Positions 36,608 through 45,488 of a stretch of 64,000 nucleotides of DNA are shown one piece after another (position 1 is the stretch's first letter; each line of letters begins with the position of its first letter). Origin of the DNA: Porphyromonas catoniae ATCC 51270 (GTDB lineage Bacteria; Bacteroidota; Bacteroidia; Bacteroidales; Porphyromonadaceae); contig NZ_JDFF01000012.1 in assembly GCF_000565015.1 (NCBI RefSeq), positions 1 to 64,000 of the forward strand, written 5' to 3'. The notes beneath the pieces are model-generated. The model had not been told where the DNA came from. It saw only the letters and a program-made list of their open reading frames with translations, and did no database searches. Both the position numbers and the translations under genes were made by a program.

Positions 36608-37609
36608 CTATACGGAGAGGATTGTTGCTACCAGCTCTTTGTAGAGCTCAGAGGTGGGGAGATTAGCGTCTACACCCTTGGAGGCTGCGTCAATCATCCT
36701 CAGGTGATGCACGATGGCATAGACTTGGGCTGCGGAGTAGACTCGGCGGGCTTGGTCGTAGTCTCGTGCTGCATAGGGTGAGAGCTTTAGGGCTTCGGCT
36801 ATAGTGCGCTCGTTGGGCTGGTTTAGGTAGTACACCGCCATTAGGTTCGAGAAAAAGCCAAAGAGGGTAGCGAGAGTAATCTGTATGGGGTGGCTTCGCT
36901 CATTGGCAGCAAAGTAGAAGGCAATGCGCCAAGCACGCTGAACATCTCGCTTGATGAGGGCAGAGAGGAGCTCGAAGTTATTGTACTCCTTGCTCACCCC
37001 CACATAATACTCGATGATTTCGGGAGTGATAACCTGTGTTCTCCCTTGTAGAGCAAGGGTGATTTTGTCTACCTCCCCAAGGATTTTCTCTAGGTCATTC
37101 CCCGTGGCCTCAGCCATGAGGGAGGCTGTGCGCTGGTCGATGGATAGCCCTTTTGTCGAGAAGCTCTTTGTGATAAAATCGGGGATCTTGGAGTCGTAGA
37201 TACGTGTAGACTCGTAGACGGTATCCTCTGCTTGGAGTGTCTTGTAGAGGGATTTTCGCTTATCAGGTTTTTTCTTGTAGCACAGCACGAGGCATGTACT
37301 CTGAGGGAGGTCGTTGATATGGCTTGCAATCTGCTCGATGTCTCGCACTTGCTGTGCCTCCTTCACGAGGACAAGTACCCGCTCCCCCATCATCGGGAAG
37401 CGCAAGGCATCGAGGAGGATGTCCCGAGCAGATACATCTGCACCATAGAGGACGGAGAGGTTGAAGTCTTGCTCATCCGCAGGGATAACCTCCGAGAGGA
37501 AAAGCTCCGCCAGTTGGTCGATGAAGAGCGGTTCATCCCCTGCGATGAGGTAGACGGACTTCAATGCCCTCTTCTTGATGGACTTCGCAATATCCTCGTA
37601 GGTAGCCAT
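36608..37609 (-). CDS. holA: DNA polymerase III subunit delta
   Basis: The clamp-loader delta subunit, 333 residues from the preferred start MATYEDIAKSIKKRALKSVYLIAGDEPLFID; the phrase YLIAGDEPLFID is the family N-terminus. Other markers are VLVLVKEAQQ, the Lys/Arg-rich KPDKRKSLYKTL and the C-terminal collar helices with NNFELLSALIKRDVQRAW and YDQARRVYSAAQVYAIVHHLR. The frame extends to 37666, but the promoter box (37664-37671) overlaps that end, so ATG 37609 is chosen. Divergent from the HsdR-N gene. Confidence 0.9.
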   Translation of the reverse strand: MATYEDIAKSIKKRALKSVYLIAGDEPLFIDQLAELFLSEVIPADEQDFNLSVLYGADVSARDILLDALRFPMMGERVLVLVKEAQQVRDIEQIASHINDLPQSTCLVLCYKKKPDKRKSLYKTLQAEDTVYESTRIYDSKIPDFITKSFSTKGLSIDQRTASLMAEATGNDLEKILGEVDKITLALQGRTQVITPEIIEYYVGVSKEYNNFELLSALIKRDVQRAWRIAFYFAANERSHPIQITLATLFGFFSNLMAVYYLNQPNERTIAEALKLSPYAARDYDQARRVYSAAQVYAIVHHLRMIDAASKGVDANLPTSELYKELVATILSV

Positions 37610-37663
37610 ATCGACAATTATTGTATAACTTCGTGTGTGCCTCTCTGGAGGGTACACGCTAGA

Positions 37664-37671
37664 CAAAGATA
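37664..37671 (-). promoter_or_regulatory. -7 box TATCTTTG for holA
   Basis: Minus-strand perfect box, 55 bases from ATG 37609 and directly beside the ATG of the divergent gene at 37675. Confidence 0.68.
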
Positions 37672-37674
37672 AGA

Positions 37675-38130
37675 ATGATAGAGCTAAATCTCCCTACCTA
37701 CCCCCTGCGCCTCACGAAGAAATACGGCAAGCCTTATATCTATGATGACCTACGCCATCGGTTTGTTGCCCTCACACCCGAGGAATGGGTACGCCAACAC
37801 TTCGTCCATTACCTATTGGAGCATCTGGGTTACCCTCGTGAGTTGATGATGAATGAGGTTTCCCTTGTAGTAGGCCTAACGAAGAAGCGTTGCGATAGCC
37901 TCCTTTATAGCCGAAGTCTCACACCTCGCTTACTCATCGAGTACAAAGCTCCACACGTACCCCTGACGGAGGAAGTCCTGCAGCAGATCTTGCGCTACAA
38001 CTATACCCTACGTGTGCCTTACCTCATTCTCTCCAATGGGATAGAGCATCTAGCCTGGCACCTTGACTACGAGCAAATGACCTCTAGCCCCCTCGACCAT
38101 ATCCCTCACTATACCGAGCTGGTTGACTAA
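37675..38130 (+). CDS. HsdR N-terminal domain protein (stand-alone nuclease-like)
   Basis: A 151-residue protein matching the type I restriction HsdR_N_2 domain, found as a solitary gene in most Bacteroidota. The PD-(D/E)xK nuclease core is visible: KKRCDSLLYS with the Asp (about residue 72) and LLIEYKAP with the Glu-x-Lys (about 86-88). No HsdM/HsdS partners or helicase domain are nearby, so it is not part of a restriction system here. Its role is unknown. DUF2851 follows after 60 bases and may be co-transcribed. Confidence 0.8.
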   Translation: MIELNLPTYPLRLTKKYGKPYIYDDLRHRFVALTPEEWVRQHFVHYLLEHLGYPRELMMNEVSLVVGLTKKRCDSLLYSRSLTPRLLIEYKAPHVPLTEEVLQQILRYNYTLRVPYLILSNGIEHLAWHLDYEQMTSSPLDHIPHYTELVD

Positions 38131-38190
38131 CCTTTTACTCCGCTCCCTTCGGCACTCTTTACCACCCCTTGCTTACGCCCTTCCCTTTTT

Positions 38191-39591
38191 ATGGAGGCCT
38201 TCCTGCACTACGTTTGGCTCCGACGTCTCTATTGCGAACTTATCCCGACAGGTAGGCTTGCAGGAGCAAAGATTGAGGTCATTGACCCCGGAGAATTAAA
38301 CCGAAATGCCGGGCCAGATTTCTTCCTCTCCAAGGTTAAGATCAATGGTCTGCTCTGGGTAGGCTCTGTGGAGATTCATCACGCTTCCTCCGAATGGTTC
38401 ACGCATCATCATGACGAAGACCCCGCCTACCATTCGGTAATTCTTCATGTCGTGGAGCTGGATAATCGGGAGGTATCTCTCCCCTCTGGTGAAGGTATGC
38501 CGACCTGCCTTCTCATGGTGCCCGATGCTCTACGTCCAGAGGCAACCAACCTTGTTTCATTGTCAAATAAGCTCCCATGTGCAGGAGGTGAGAAGGGGGG
38601 CAAAAATCCTCCACTCTCTGGTGTAGAGACAGAGGTGAAGGACGTGTGGCTACACTGCCTGCTACACGCTCGCCTGCGAGAAAAGACACGTGCTTTCCAA
38701 GACCTTTTGCTTCGTGCATCAGGTAACTGGAATCAAGCCTTCTATACACTCCTGCTCCGCTATTTTGGCTTTGGGCTAAATGCAGAGGCCATGGAGCGTC
38801 TTGCCTTTGCGTTGCCCTACGCTACGCTCATGAAGCACCGAGACCATCCCGACCAAGTGGAGGCTCTGCTCTTGGGGCAAGCAGGGTTACTCTCTGTGCT
38901 TCCCACGGGTGACTACGCCGAGCATCTTGTGGAGGAATACACGTTCCTAAGGCATAAGTATTCCCTTAGCCCCTTGCCCGAGGGGACATTTCAGAGAGCG
39001 CGCACCCGACCAGCGAACCTGCCCGAGCGTCGTCTCGTACAGCTCGCTACGTTACTCTCTGCCTCGGACTTCCTTCCCGACCGCTTCCTGCACCTCACTA
39101 CACCCGAGGAGGCCTATGCCTTGCTCCAACATCCGCTCTCTGAGGCTTGGGCAGCGTGGGATAAGGGGCAAGGGGGATGCCTCTCGAGGAAGGCCTGTGA
39201 CCTCTTGCTCATCAATGTGCTGGTGCCCTATCGCCTTGCCTATCGCCTCCGCTATGGAGCTTTGCATTCCTCCGTTCCCTCTCTCAAGTCTCTCCCTTCT
39301 GCTTCCTCTTCCTCTCCCCTCGCTGTGGCTGGATTTTCCTCTTCAAGTCAAGAGGGAGATCCCCATCCTAATTCAGCAGGAAGCCCCTCCCACGAAGCCC
39401 CCACAGACACCTACCCAGAGCTGATGCTCCTTCAGGGTATTTCAGCAGAGGACAATCGTATAGTCCGACTCTTCGCCGATGCAGGCCTGCAGGTGAAGAC
39501 TGCCGCAGAGAGTCAGGCGCTCCTCCACCTGCATCGCTTCTATTGTACCAAGGGGCTTTGCTCCGCTTGTCCCTTCTCTCACTTGGGCTAA
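38191..39591 (+). CDS. DUF2851 family protein
   Basis: A 466-residue protein with the DUF2851 opening EAFLHYVWLRRLYCELIPTGRLAGAKIEVIDPGELNRNAGPDF (seen in part as WLRRLY and NRNAGPDF), then VEIHHASSEWFTHHHDEDPAYHSVILHVV, with several conserved His and acidic residues that look like a metal or nuclease-type site. It ends in FYCTKGLCSACPF, a CxxC-type cluster. Residues about 355-405 (39265-39420) are a Ser/Pro-rich low-complexity insert, rich in SS and PS, that seems lineage-specific. Function unknown. Confidence 0.8.
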   Translation: MEAFLHYVWLRRLYCELIPTGRLAGAKIEVIDPGELNRNAGPDFFLSKVKINGLLWVGSVEIHHASSEWFTHHHDEDPAYHSVILHVVELDNREVSLPSGEGMPTCLLMVPDALRPEATNLVSLSNKLPCAGGEKGGKNPPLSGVETEVKDVWLHCLLHARLREKTRAFQDLLLRASGNWNQAFYTLLLRYFGFGLNAEAMERLAFALPYATLMKHRDHPDQVEALLLGQAGLLSVLPTGDYAEHLVEEYTFLRHKYSLSPLPEGTFQRARTRPANLPERRLVQLATLLSASDFLPDRFLHLTTPEEAYALLQHPLSEAWAAWDKGQGGCLSRKACDLLLINVLVPYRLAYRLRYGALHSSVPSLKSLPSASSSSPLAVAGFSSSSQEGDPHPNSAGSPSHEAPTDTYPELMLLQGISAEDNRIVRLFADAGLQVKTAAESQALLHLHRFYCTKGLCSACPFSHLG

Positions 39592-39646
39592 TGCTCTATC
39601 ACCTACCCTAGCTCTGCTCTACCCTTTCCCCTGTAACCCCTCAGGA

Positions 39647-39730
39647 GGTATCCCCGTAACCTCTCGAGAGGTTACGGGGAAAACTCCTATGAGGTATTGG
39701 GGATACCTCTCGACAGGTTTCCTCGTAACC
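39647..39730. repeat. Array B2: four 15-bp units of the second family, exact 23-bp period
   Basis: Units start at 39647, 39670, 39693 and 39716 (GGTATCCCCGTAACC, GGTTACGGGGAAAAC, GGTATTGGGGATACC, GGTTTCCTCGTAACC). Orientations are forward, inverted, inverted, forward. Spacers such as TCTCGAGA are themselves palindromic. It lies upstream of efp. Confidence 0.94.
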
Positions 39731-39795
39731 TTAGGGGAGGAGCGAATGGGCGGAGAGGAAAAGTACTGGGTATGGGGCATTTGGGGTAATTTTCC

Positions 39796-39803
39796 TATTT
39801 TTG
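39796..39803 (+). promoter_or_regulatory. -7 box TATTTTTG for efp
   Basis: The box ends 39 bases before the ATG; array B2 ends 65 bases upstream of it. Confidence 0.58.
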
Positions 39804-39841
39804 TGGGGAAAAAGAAAATAACATCCTTTAGTTAGATATTT

Positions 39842-40411
39842 ATGGCTACTACAGCAGATTTCCGTAATGGTATGTGCCTTGACATCGATGGGCAGTACTA
39901 CTTCATCGTGGAGTTCCTTCACGTTAAGCCGGGTAAAGGTCCAGCTTTTGTTCGCTCAAAGCTCAAGAACGTCTCCACAGGACGTGTCATTGATAAGACT
40001 TGGAACAGCGGTGTGAAGGTCGAGGAAGTGCGTATCGAGCGTCGCCCATACCAGTACCTATATAAGGACGAAATGGGGCTGAACTTTATGCATCCAGAGA
40101 CCTTCGAGCAGATCTCAATCCCTGAGGCTGTCATCGATGGCGTCCAGTTCCTCAAGGAAGGGGATACTGTAGAGGCGATGGTTCATGCAGCCTCCGAGAC
40201 TGTCCTCACCTGCGAGTTGCCAGCACATGTGACCCTTCGTGTGACTTATACCGAGCCAGGTCTCAAGGGCGATACCGCTACAAACACGCTGAAGCCCGCT
40301 ACGGTAGAGACGGGGGCAGAGGTGCGTGTGCCTCTCTTCATCAACGAAGGTGAGCTCATCACCATCGATACACGTGATGGCTCGTATGTGGGTCGTGTGA
40401 AGGAGGCTTAG
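39842..40411 (+). CDS. efp: Elongation factor P
   Basis: A 189-residue EF-P, which relieves ribosome stalling at consecutive prolines. The KOW-like N-terminal domain has the tip [17 protein letters not shown], where the Lys in KPGKGPA (about residue 34) is the usual modification site; two OB-type domains follow, with [22 protein letters not shown]-type sequence (here [20 protein letters not shown]) and the C-terminal [20 protein letters not shown]. Single gene with terminator. Confidence 0.96.
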   Translation: MATTADFRNGMCLDIDGQYYFIVEFLHVKPGKGPAFVRSKLKNVSTGRVIDKTWNSGVKVEEVRIERRPYQYLYKDEMGLNFMHPETFEQISIPEAVIDGVQFLKEGDTVEAMVHAASETVLTCELPAHVTLRVTYTEPGLKGDTATNTLKPATVETGAEVRVPLFINEGELITIDTRDGSYVGRVKEA

Positions 40412-40425
40412 TCACTCCATCCCTA

Positions 40426-40471
40426 AACGACAAGGCCGTGCACCTCAAGCGAGATGCACGGCCTTGTCGTT
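40426..40471 (+). terminator. Terminator after efp
   Basis: A 21-bp stem with one mismatch (40426-40446 with 40451-40471) and loop AAGC. Confidence 0.9.
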
Positions 40472-40621
40472 GCTATGTGAAGCTGTAAATTATGGAAGGC
40501 TAAGGGAGAGGATACAGGACTAAGACAAATGAAAGGTGGGGTGTACGGCAAGGGAAACACTTGCCGAGGTGGGCAGAGAGTGGCGGAGAAGAGAAGAGGA
40601 GGAAGGGATGGCAGAGGAAAA

Positions 40622-40664
40622 GAAAAAATCCCTCAGACTAGGTGTAAAAGCTAGCCTGAGGGAT
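40622..40664 (-). terminator. Terminator after sod
   Basis: Arms 40628-40641 and 40651-40664 pair; on the minus strand the stem runs into TTTTTTC. It lies 21 bases past the sod stop. Confidence 0.9.
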
Positions 40665-40684
40665 CGAGGGTGGTAAGCTGGAGC

Positions 40685-41260
40685 TTAGTAGCGAGAGGCT
40701 ACGACAGACCAGTCAATGATGCCCCATACATCCTTGATGTGATCGGCACGGCGGTTCTGGTAGCTCAAGTAGTAAGCATGCTCCCAAACGTCGATACCCA
40801 TGAGCGGACGAAGTCCGTGTACGACAGGGTTGCTCCCGTTGGGCTCCTTCGTGATAACTAGTTCGCCATCAGCCTTAGCAGCTAGCCAAGCCCAGCCCGA
40901 GCCAAAGAGGGTAGTACACGCCGTAAGGAACTCCTGCTGAAACGCTTCAAAGCTGCCCCACTTAGCCTCGATGGCTGCGAGTAGCTTCCCCGTAGGAGCA
41001 CCTCCAGCATTGGGGGCAAACTGTGTGAAGTATAGATTGTGATTGAGGGTCTGGCCTGCGTTGTTAAAGAGGGCACCTTCGCTCTTGCACACGATTTCCT
41101 CTAGCGAGGCATCAGCGAACTCCGTACCCTCGATGAGGCTATTGAGTGTATTAACGTAGCCTGCTAGATGCTTGCCGTGGTGGAAGGAGAGAGTCTCTGC
41201 GCTAATGGCGGGGGCGAGAGCGTCGGGAGCATAGGGGAGTTGAATAAGCTCGAACTTCAT
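40685..41260 (-). CDS. sodB: Superoxide dismutase (Fe/Mn)
   Basis: A 191-residue Fe/Mn superoxide dismutase. Metal ligands are His in SFHHGKHLAGYVNTLN (about 27), His in GQTLNHNLYF (about 74), Asp and His in GIDVWEHAYYL (about 157-161). The residue pattern is closest to Fe or cambialistic enzymes, as known for P. gingivalis, but metal choice cannot be settled by eye. No signal peptide, so it is cytosolic. Important for aerotolerance of an anaerobe. Confidence 0.94.
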   Translation of the reverse strand: MKFELIQLPYAPDALAPAISAETLSFHHGKHLAGYVNTLNSLIEGTEFADASLEEIVCKSEGALFNNAGQTLNHNLYFTQFAPNAGGAPTGKLLAAIEAKWGSFEAFQQEFLTACTTLFGSGWAWLAAKADGELVITKEPNGSNPVVHGLRPLMGIDVWEHAYYLSYQNRRADHIKDVWGIIDWSVVASRY

Positions 41261-41340
41261 AGATTCTACTGTTTGAGTGATTATGCATTACGTAATACCC
41301 CTCCGAGAGGGGCTATACAAGCATAACTATGATACAGAGG

Positions 41341-41793
41341 CTATTGTTCCCCAGCTAGCCAGCCATTGTAGTAGCGTGGATTACCCGTAACCTCATCCCC
41401 AACCCATGGGGGAAGGGGGAAGGTCTCATCGAGGCTGGTGACCTCAAGTTCGGCTAGGATCAGTCCCTCATGTCTGCCCGAGAAGACATCTACCTCCCAG
41501 GTGTAACCTGCGTAGGGGACTAGGTAGCGGGTCTTGGTCAGTCGCCGAGGGCCACAGAGGGCAAGTAGTGCCTTGGCGTCGGAGAGGGGGATCTCGTATT
41601 CGTATTCCTCTCTTGCTAGACCGCTTTTGTCACTCCCTCCCTTGATGGTGAGGAAGCCTTGCTCGCCACGTACACGTACACGTAGGGTAGGGGGTGAGGC
41701 ATGTAGATAGCCTTGGTCTATGGGGTAAGCCTCGGTAGCTTCGCTGAGGAAGTCCATAGAGCGTACGAGGAACTTATGCTCAATCTCCTGCAT
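41341..41793 (-). CDS. CYTH domain protein
   Basis: A 150-residue CYTH (triphosphate tunnel metalloenzyme) protein. It opens with the ExExK-type motif EIEHKFLV, followed by the basic strand TLRVRVRGEQGFLTIKGG, REEYEYEIP, and EVDVFSGRHEGLILAELEV, with the alternating charged residues that line the tunnel. Bacterial members hydrolyse inorganic triphosphate or adenylate cyclase-type substrates. It is the last gene of an operon, 1 base after the Smr gene. Confidence 0.85.
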   Translation of the reverse strand: MQEIEHKFLVRSMDFLSEATEAYPIDQGYLHASPPTLRVRVRGEQGFLTIKGGSDKSGLAREEYEYEIPLSDAKALLALCGPRRLTKTRYLVPYAGYTWEVDVFSGRHEGLILAELEVTSLDETFPLPPWVGDEVTGNPRYYNGWLAGEQ

Positions 41794-41794
41794 A

Positions 41795-43039
41795 CTATCT
41801 GATTGTTACCTGAGTGGCACCATAGCCGTATTCTCTGAAGGAGGCGTCTTGATACGTGCAGCTCTTATACTTGTGCTTCAGCTCACGCTCTATGGAGCTA
41901 CGTAGTACGCCGTCTCCCTTGCCGTGGATGAAGATGACCTTGCGCCCCTTATATGGAAGTTCCTCCTGCATGATGCGATGAAAGTACTCGATCTGATACT
42001 CGTGGATATCTGCACTCGACATACCAGCTGTTGTCTCTAGTAGGCTGTGGGCGTGCAGGTCAATGACCAGAGGTTCATTGGGATTTCTCTTGGGGGCAGG
42101 TTGCTTCTTGTGGGGCTGGCTTTTCTCTTTTGTAGAGGGGCTTTTTAGGGCTTCCTCTAGCTTAGCTGTCTCCACTTTTAGCTCCTCGGTAGCCCTGCCT
42201 CCCTCCAGCACGGGGATGAGCAGAGCATCGTCTTGGAAGAACTCATTCTCGGTGAAGCTATGCAGCTTAAAGAACTTGCGTGTGTCAAGGCGAAGACGTA
42301 CGAGCTCTGGGTTAAGGAGCTTGAACGGACGCTGGTCATCGTAGGGGGCAAGCTGAAGGGCAAGCTGCTCCAGATCATTGAGCGAAGCAGGGGTAAACTC
42401 CTCTAGGAAGGCATCGCCATTGGGCTCAATTACCCCCGAGGCACGTAGCTTGTAACTTGTGCCGACACTGCTGAGGTAGGTGAAGAAGAGGCAGTAGTTG
42501 CTCTTATTCACGAGGTAGGCTTCGTAGCTGGTCAGCCCCAGCTGGGTGCGGTCTATGGGGAGGAAGGCTAGGTAAACACTTAGCTCTGAGTGATCAGGGA
42601 GGTAAGTGTAGGGCAAGCCCTTGGTGGGGAGATGCGGAGACTGTCCCAGAGTCTGTGCAGGGGAGCCTTCGGAGCTTACGGGGATACCTCCCTTGGGGTT
42701 ACGGGGATACCTCTCTTGAGGTTGTGAGGATACCTCTCTCGAGGTTACGGGGATACCTTTTCTCGTGGAGTGGGAGGCGTTGCCTTGAGTTCGTCCTAGT
42801 TCCCCTCCAGAGCTGGAGGATTTGAGTTTATCCTGGATGACCTTGGGGGGGCGGATAGCTGGGATAAAAGTGTCGTCCTTCTCTACGACGACACAGTCCT
42901 TGAGGGGCGTGGGAATCTCGAAGCCATCTTCATCCTCCACCCACGCCGTGTCGCCCGTGATACGGGCAACATGCCCTCCGCCGACAGCATTGAGGAAGCG
43001 TACCTCAGAGCCGACGTGTACGTTATGGGGATTATTCAT
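41795..43039 (-). CDS. DUF2027/Smr domain protein with a repeat array in its coding sequence
   Basis: A 414-residue protein: an N-terminal KOW/Tudor-like part (VGSEVRFLNAVGGGHVARI, about 9-27), a disordered linker (about 72-140), a central DUF2027 domain (LSVYLAFLPIDRTQLGLTSYEAYLVNKSNYCLFF is only partly conserved), a Lys/Pro-rich second linker and a C-terminal Smr domain with IDLHAHSLL and the FIHGKGDGVLR loop (about 330-414), the MutS2-type DNA/RNA nicking fold. Residues 94-122 are encoded by four copies of the 23-bp array B3, which are read in three frames and give GIPVT, VSSQP, RYPRN and GIPVS. It overlaps the DUF6427-like gene by 4 bases (ATGA) and abuts the CYTH gene. Confidence 0.82.
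   Translation of the reverse strand: MNNPHNVHVGSEVRFLNAVGGGHVARITGDTAWVEDEDGFEIPTPLKDCVVVEKDDTFIPAIRPPKVIQDKLKSSSSGGELGRTQGNASHSTRKGIPVTSREVSSQPQERYPRNPKGGIPVSSEGSPAQTLGQSPHLPTKGLPYTYLPDHSELSVYLAFLPIDRTQLGLTSYEAYLVNKSNYCLFFTYLSSVGTSYKLRASGVIEPNGDAFLEEFTPASLNDLEQLALQLAPYDDQRPFKLLNPELVRLRLDTRKFFKLHSFTENEFFQDDALLIPVLEGGRATEELKVETAKLEEALKSPSTKEKSQPHKKQPAPKRNPNEPLVIDLHAHSLLETTAGMSSADIHEYQIEYFHRIMQEELPYKGRKVIFIHGKGDGVLRSSIERELKHKYKSCTYQDASFREYGYGATQVTIR
42674..42757. repeat. Array B3: four 15-bp units of the second family inside a gene, exact 23-bp period
   Basis: Units start at 42674, 42697, 42720 and 42743, in one orientation with consensus GGTTACGGGGATACC, the reverse of the B1 unit. They lie in the linker of the DUF2027/Smr gene. 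The frame stays open through all units. Confidence 0.95.
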
Positions 43040-44058
43040 TGTAGTATTGGTGCAAAGTGGGGTAGGGTAGCGTAGTATGTGTGGGCGAACATCATACCGA
43101 GTAGGGTAAGGAAGATCACTGCACGCAGGGCATAGGCGAGCTTGGGGGGGACGTCTGCCATCCCCCGAGCAAGGAGGAGGGAGAGTGGGATAACTGAGAG
43201 AGTGAGTAGCTCTGAGGCATGCGCACCGAAGATGAAGCTAAAGCCAATAAGCAGGAAGGCATCGAGCTGTAGAGCTCCAATCATACCTCGCTGGCGGATT
43301 TTCTCTCGCCCAAAGCTCCTCCTATAAAGCAAGCATCCTAAGGCTAAGAGGATAGTGAGCAGTAGGACATAAGTGAGACTTATACCTGAGATAGCGGGAA
43401 ACTGTGTGGGGGTAAAGTCAAGGAATTGCTCGTAGAGATAGGCTAGGTAGTTGTTTAGCTCCCCTTGATCACATAGTAGGAGCAGGAAGGGAAGCAAGAG
43501 CCAGGCAGGCAAGAAAAGCCCAAGCAGCGTAGCTAGGATATTCCTCAGTGTGGCTAGGCGTAGGATGTATTGGGTGGTAATGACCAGCGGTGTAATGAGC
43601 AGGTAGATAGGATGAACCAGCGCCAGTGTACCGATGAGTAGGCCTGTGATTAGATAGGGAATGGGTTGCTCCTCCCTTCCCTCCCCTCCAAACGAGGTAA
43701 ACAGGATGAGTGTCATCAAGAGAAGGGATGAACTCTTCAGCAGGGTGAGTCCTGGTAGGCTTAGGGCAAGTGTTGTGAGGAAGAGCAGCGCTACGGGATG
43801 CTCAGGCTTCCCCAAGAGTATATCCCGCTCACTGAGGTACACGATGACCAGATAAGAGAGCAGGATAGGAACAAGTGTCCCTAGACGTGCCGCTAGTGTA
43901 CTGGGCTGAGAGAGCAGTATACCCCAGGGGAGGCTGCCGATGGCTGAGGGGAGCGGAGAAAAGGGAGAGAGCAGGTAAAGCGCAAGAAAGAGCGAGAGCC
44001 AAAGGACAAACTCATGCCAGTTGGCTCTATGTCTGCGTACGGGCTGTCTGTAAGACAT
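43036..44058 (-). CDS. Polytopic membrane protein, DUF6427-like
   Basis: A 340-residue inner-membrane protein with about 10-11 hydrophobic helices after a basic N-terminus (RQPVRRHRANWHEF). Charged residues are rare, with a loop SFGREKIRQRGMIGALQLDAF before the last helices. The order and length resemble the Bacteroidota family DUF6427, which is not characterised. It is first in the operon with the Smr and CYTH genes. No clear -7 box was found upstream. Confidence 0.62.
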   Translation of the reverse strand: MSYRQPVRRHRANWHEFVLWLSLFLALYLLSPFSPLPSAIGSLPWGILLSQPSTLAARLGTLVPILLSYLVIVYLSERDILLGKPEHPVALLFLTTLALSLPGLTLLKSSSLLLMTLILFTSFGGEGREEQPIPYLITGLLIGTLALVHPIYLLITPLVITTQYILRLATLRNILATLLGLFLPAWLLLPFLLLLCDQGELNNYLAYLYEQFLDFTPTQFPAISGISLTYVLLLTILLALGCLLYRRSFGREKIRQRGMIGALQLDAFLLIGFSFIFGAHASELLTLSVIPLSLLLARGMADVPPKLAYALRAVIFLTLLGMMFAHTYYATLPHFAPILQ

Positions 44059-44107
44059 CTATCGTTTGTGGGGGTGAAAGGGTAGAGGCTATGCCTTTAC
44101 AGAAGGA

Positions 44108-44147
44108 AGCCTATGAGCCTGCCTGCAGAGGGCGAGGCTCATAGGCT
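44108..44147 (-). terminator. Hairpin after purD
   Basis: Perfect 13-bp arms (44108-44120 with 44135-44147), 10 bases past the purD stop on the minus strand, followed by TTCCTTCTG. Confidence 0.7.
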
Positions 44148-44157
44148 GAAGATGAGG

Positions 44158-45453
44158 TTATTCGCCCTGGAGCTTGATGAGGTCTTGACCAATATCTCGG
44201 CGTAGGGCCTTGCCTCGATAATGCACTTGGTCAGCTAGATGGTAGCACCTGTCAAGTGCCTCCTGGAGCGTGGTGCCAAGGCAACTAGCTGTCAGTACTC
44301 GCCCTCCGCTGGTGACGAGATGCCCTGAGGCATCTTGCATGGTGCCAGCATGAAAGAGTGCCGAGTCAAACGTCGGCATATGTGGGTAGCTAATCGGGAA
44401 GCCCTTGGGGTAGTTCTCTGGGTAACCCTGTGAGACTAGCACAACAGTGGCTGCATATTCAGGTGATTCCTGGAGCTGATAGTCCCCGAGGTCCCCCATA
44501 GCCATGCGCTCCAGTAGCTCTACAAAGTCAGAGTCGATACGCAGCATGACGGATTCTGTCTCGGGGTCTCCCATGCGACAATTATACTCAATGACGTAGG
44601 GGTCACCTGATACATTCATGAGTCCGATGAAGATGAAGCCTCGGTAGTCAATCCCTTCTTTCTGTAGCCCCTCGATCGTGGGGCGAATGATGCGCTCTTC
44701 GACCTTCGCCATGAAAGCTTCGTCGGCGAATGCCACAGGGGAGACTGAACCCATACCGCCAGTGTTTGCCCCTGTATCTCCTTCGCCTATGCGCTTGTAG
44801 TCCTTAGCAACGGGGAGCACACGCCAGTTCTTGCCGTCGGTGGCAACGAAGACAGAGCACTCAATGCCAGAGAGGTACTCCTCGATGACCACACGGGCAC
44901 TAGCCTCCCCAAAGCGCCCAGAGAGCATCCACTGTAGCTCTCGTCCAGCCTCCTCTAGAGTCTCAGCAATCACGACCCCCTTGCCGGCAGCCAGACCATC
45001 GGCCTTCAGTACATAGGGTGGTTGTAGCTCCTTCAGATACTCTAAGGCCTGTGTATAGCCAGCCTTGTCGAAGGTGCGGTAGCTGGCTGTCGGGATATTG
45101 TAGCGAAGCATGAAGGCCTTACTGAATTCCTTGCTCCCTTCAATCTGAGCACCTTTGGCATCAGGCCCCACGATAAGTAGGTTGTGCATCCCCTTCTTAG
45201 TACGTAGATAGTCCACTAGCCCTTCGACTAAGGGGACCTCTGGCCCTACAACGAGGAGATTGATATTTAGTTTGGTGATGAGCTCCGCAATCGCAGGGAA
45301 ATCCGTCACGCCAACTTCAGGGAAGCATGTCCCATAGGGTGCCATGCCTGGGTTTCCTGGAGCTATATACAATTCCCTCAGACGAGGACTACGAGCCATG
45401 CGCCAAGCTAGGGCATGCTCTCGCCCTCCAGACCCTAATAGAAGTATATTCAT
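44158..45453 (-). CDS. purD: Phosphoribosylamine--glycine ligase
   Basis: A 431-residue GAR synthetase of the ATP-grasp superfamily, second step of purine synthesis. The N-terminus [23 protein letters not shown] is diagnostic; the ATP-grasp core contains [19 protein letters not shown] (about residues 134-152), [24 protein letters not shown] and the metal site [14 protein letters not shown]. Full length, single gene between purine-unrelated neighbours. Confidence 0.96.
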   Translation of the reverse strand: MNILLLGSGGREHALAWRMARSPRLRELYIAPGNPGMAPYGTCFPEVGVTDFPAIAELITKLNINLLVVGPEVPLVEGLVDYLRTKKGMHNLLIVGPDAKGAQIEGSKEFSKAFMLRYNIPTASYRTFDKAGYTQALEYLKELQPPYVLKADGLAAGKGVVIAETLEEAGRELQWMLSGRFGEASARVVIEEYLSGIECSVFVATDGKNWRVLPVAKDYKRIGEGDTGANTGGMGSVSPVAFADEAFMAKVEERIIRPTIEGLQKEGIDYRGFIFIGLMNVSGDPYVIEYNCRMGDPETESVMLRIDSDFVELLERMAMGDLGDYQLQESPEYAATVVLVSQGYPENYPKGFPISYPHMPTFDSALFHAGTMQDASGHLVTSGGRVLTASCLGTTLQEALDRCYHLADQVHYRGKALRRDIGQDLIKLQGE

Positions 45454-45488
45454 ATATGTCGTGGTATAATTATCGTGAATGGTGAGGA

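Noticed and set aside
37675-38130. Type I restriction system
   Set aside because: Only the HsdR N-terminal nuclease-like domain exists; there is no helicase part, HsdM or HsdS.
44960-44975. CTCTAGAG inside purD as part of array D
   Set aside because: A single copy in coding sequence with no neighbour at 22 bp; expected by chance.
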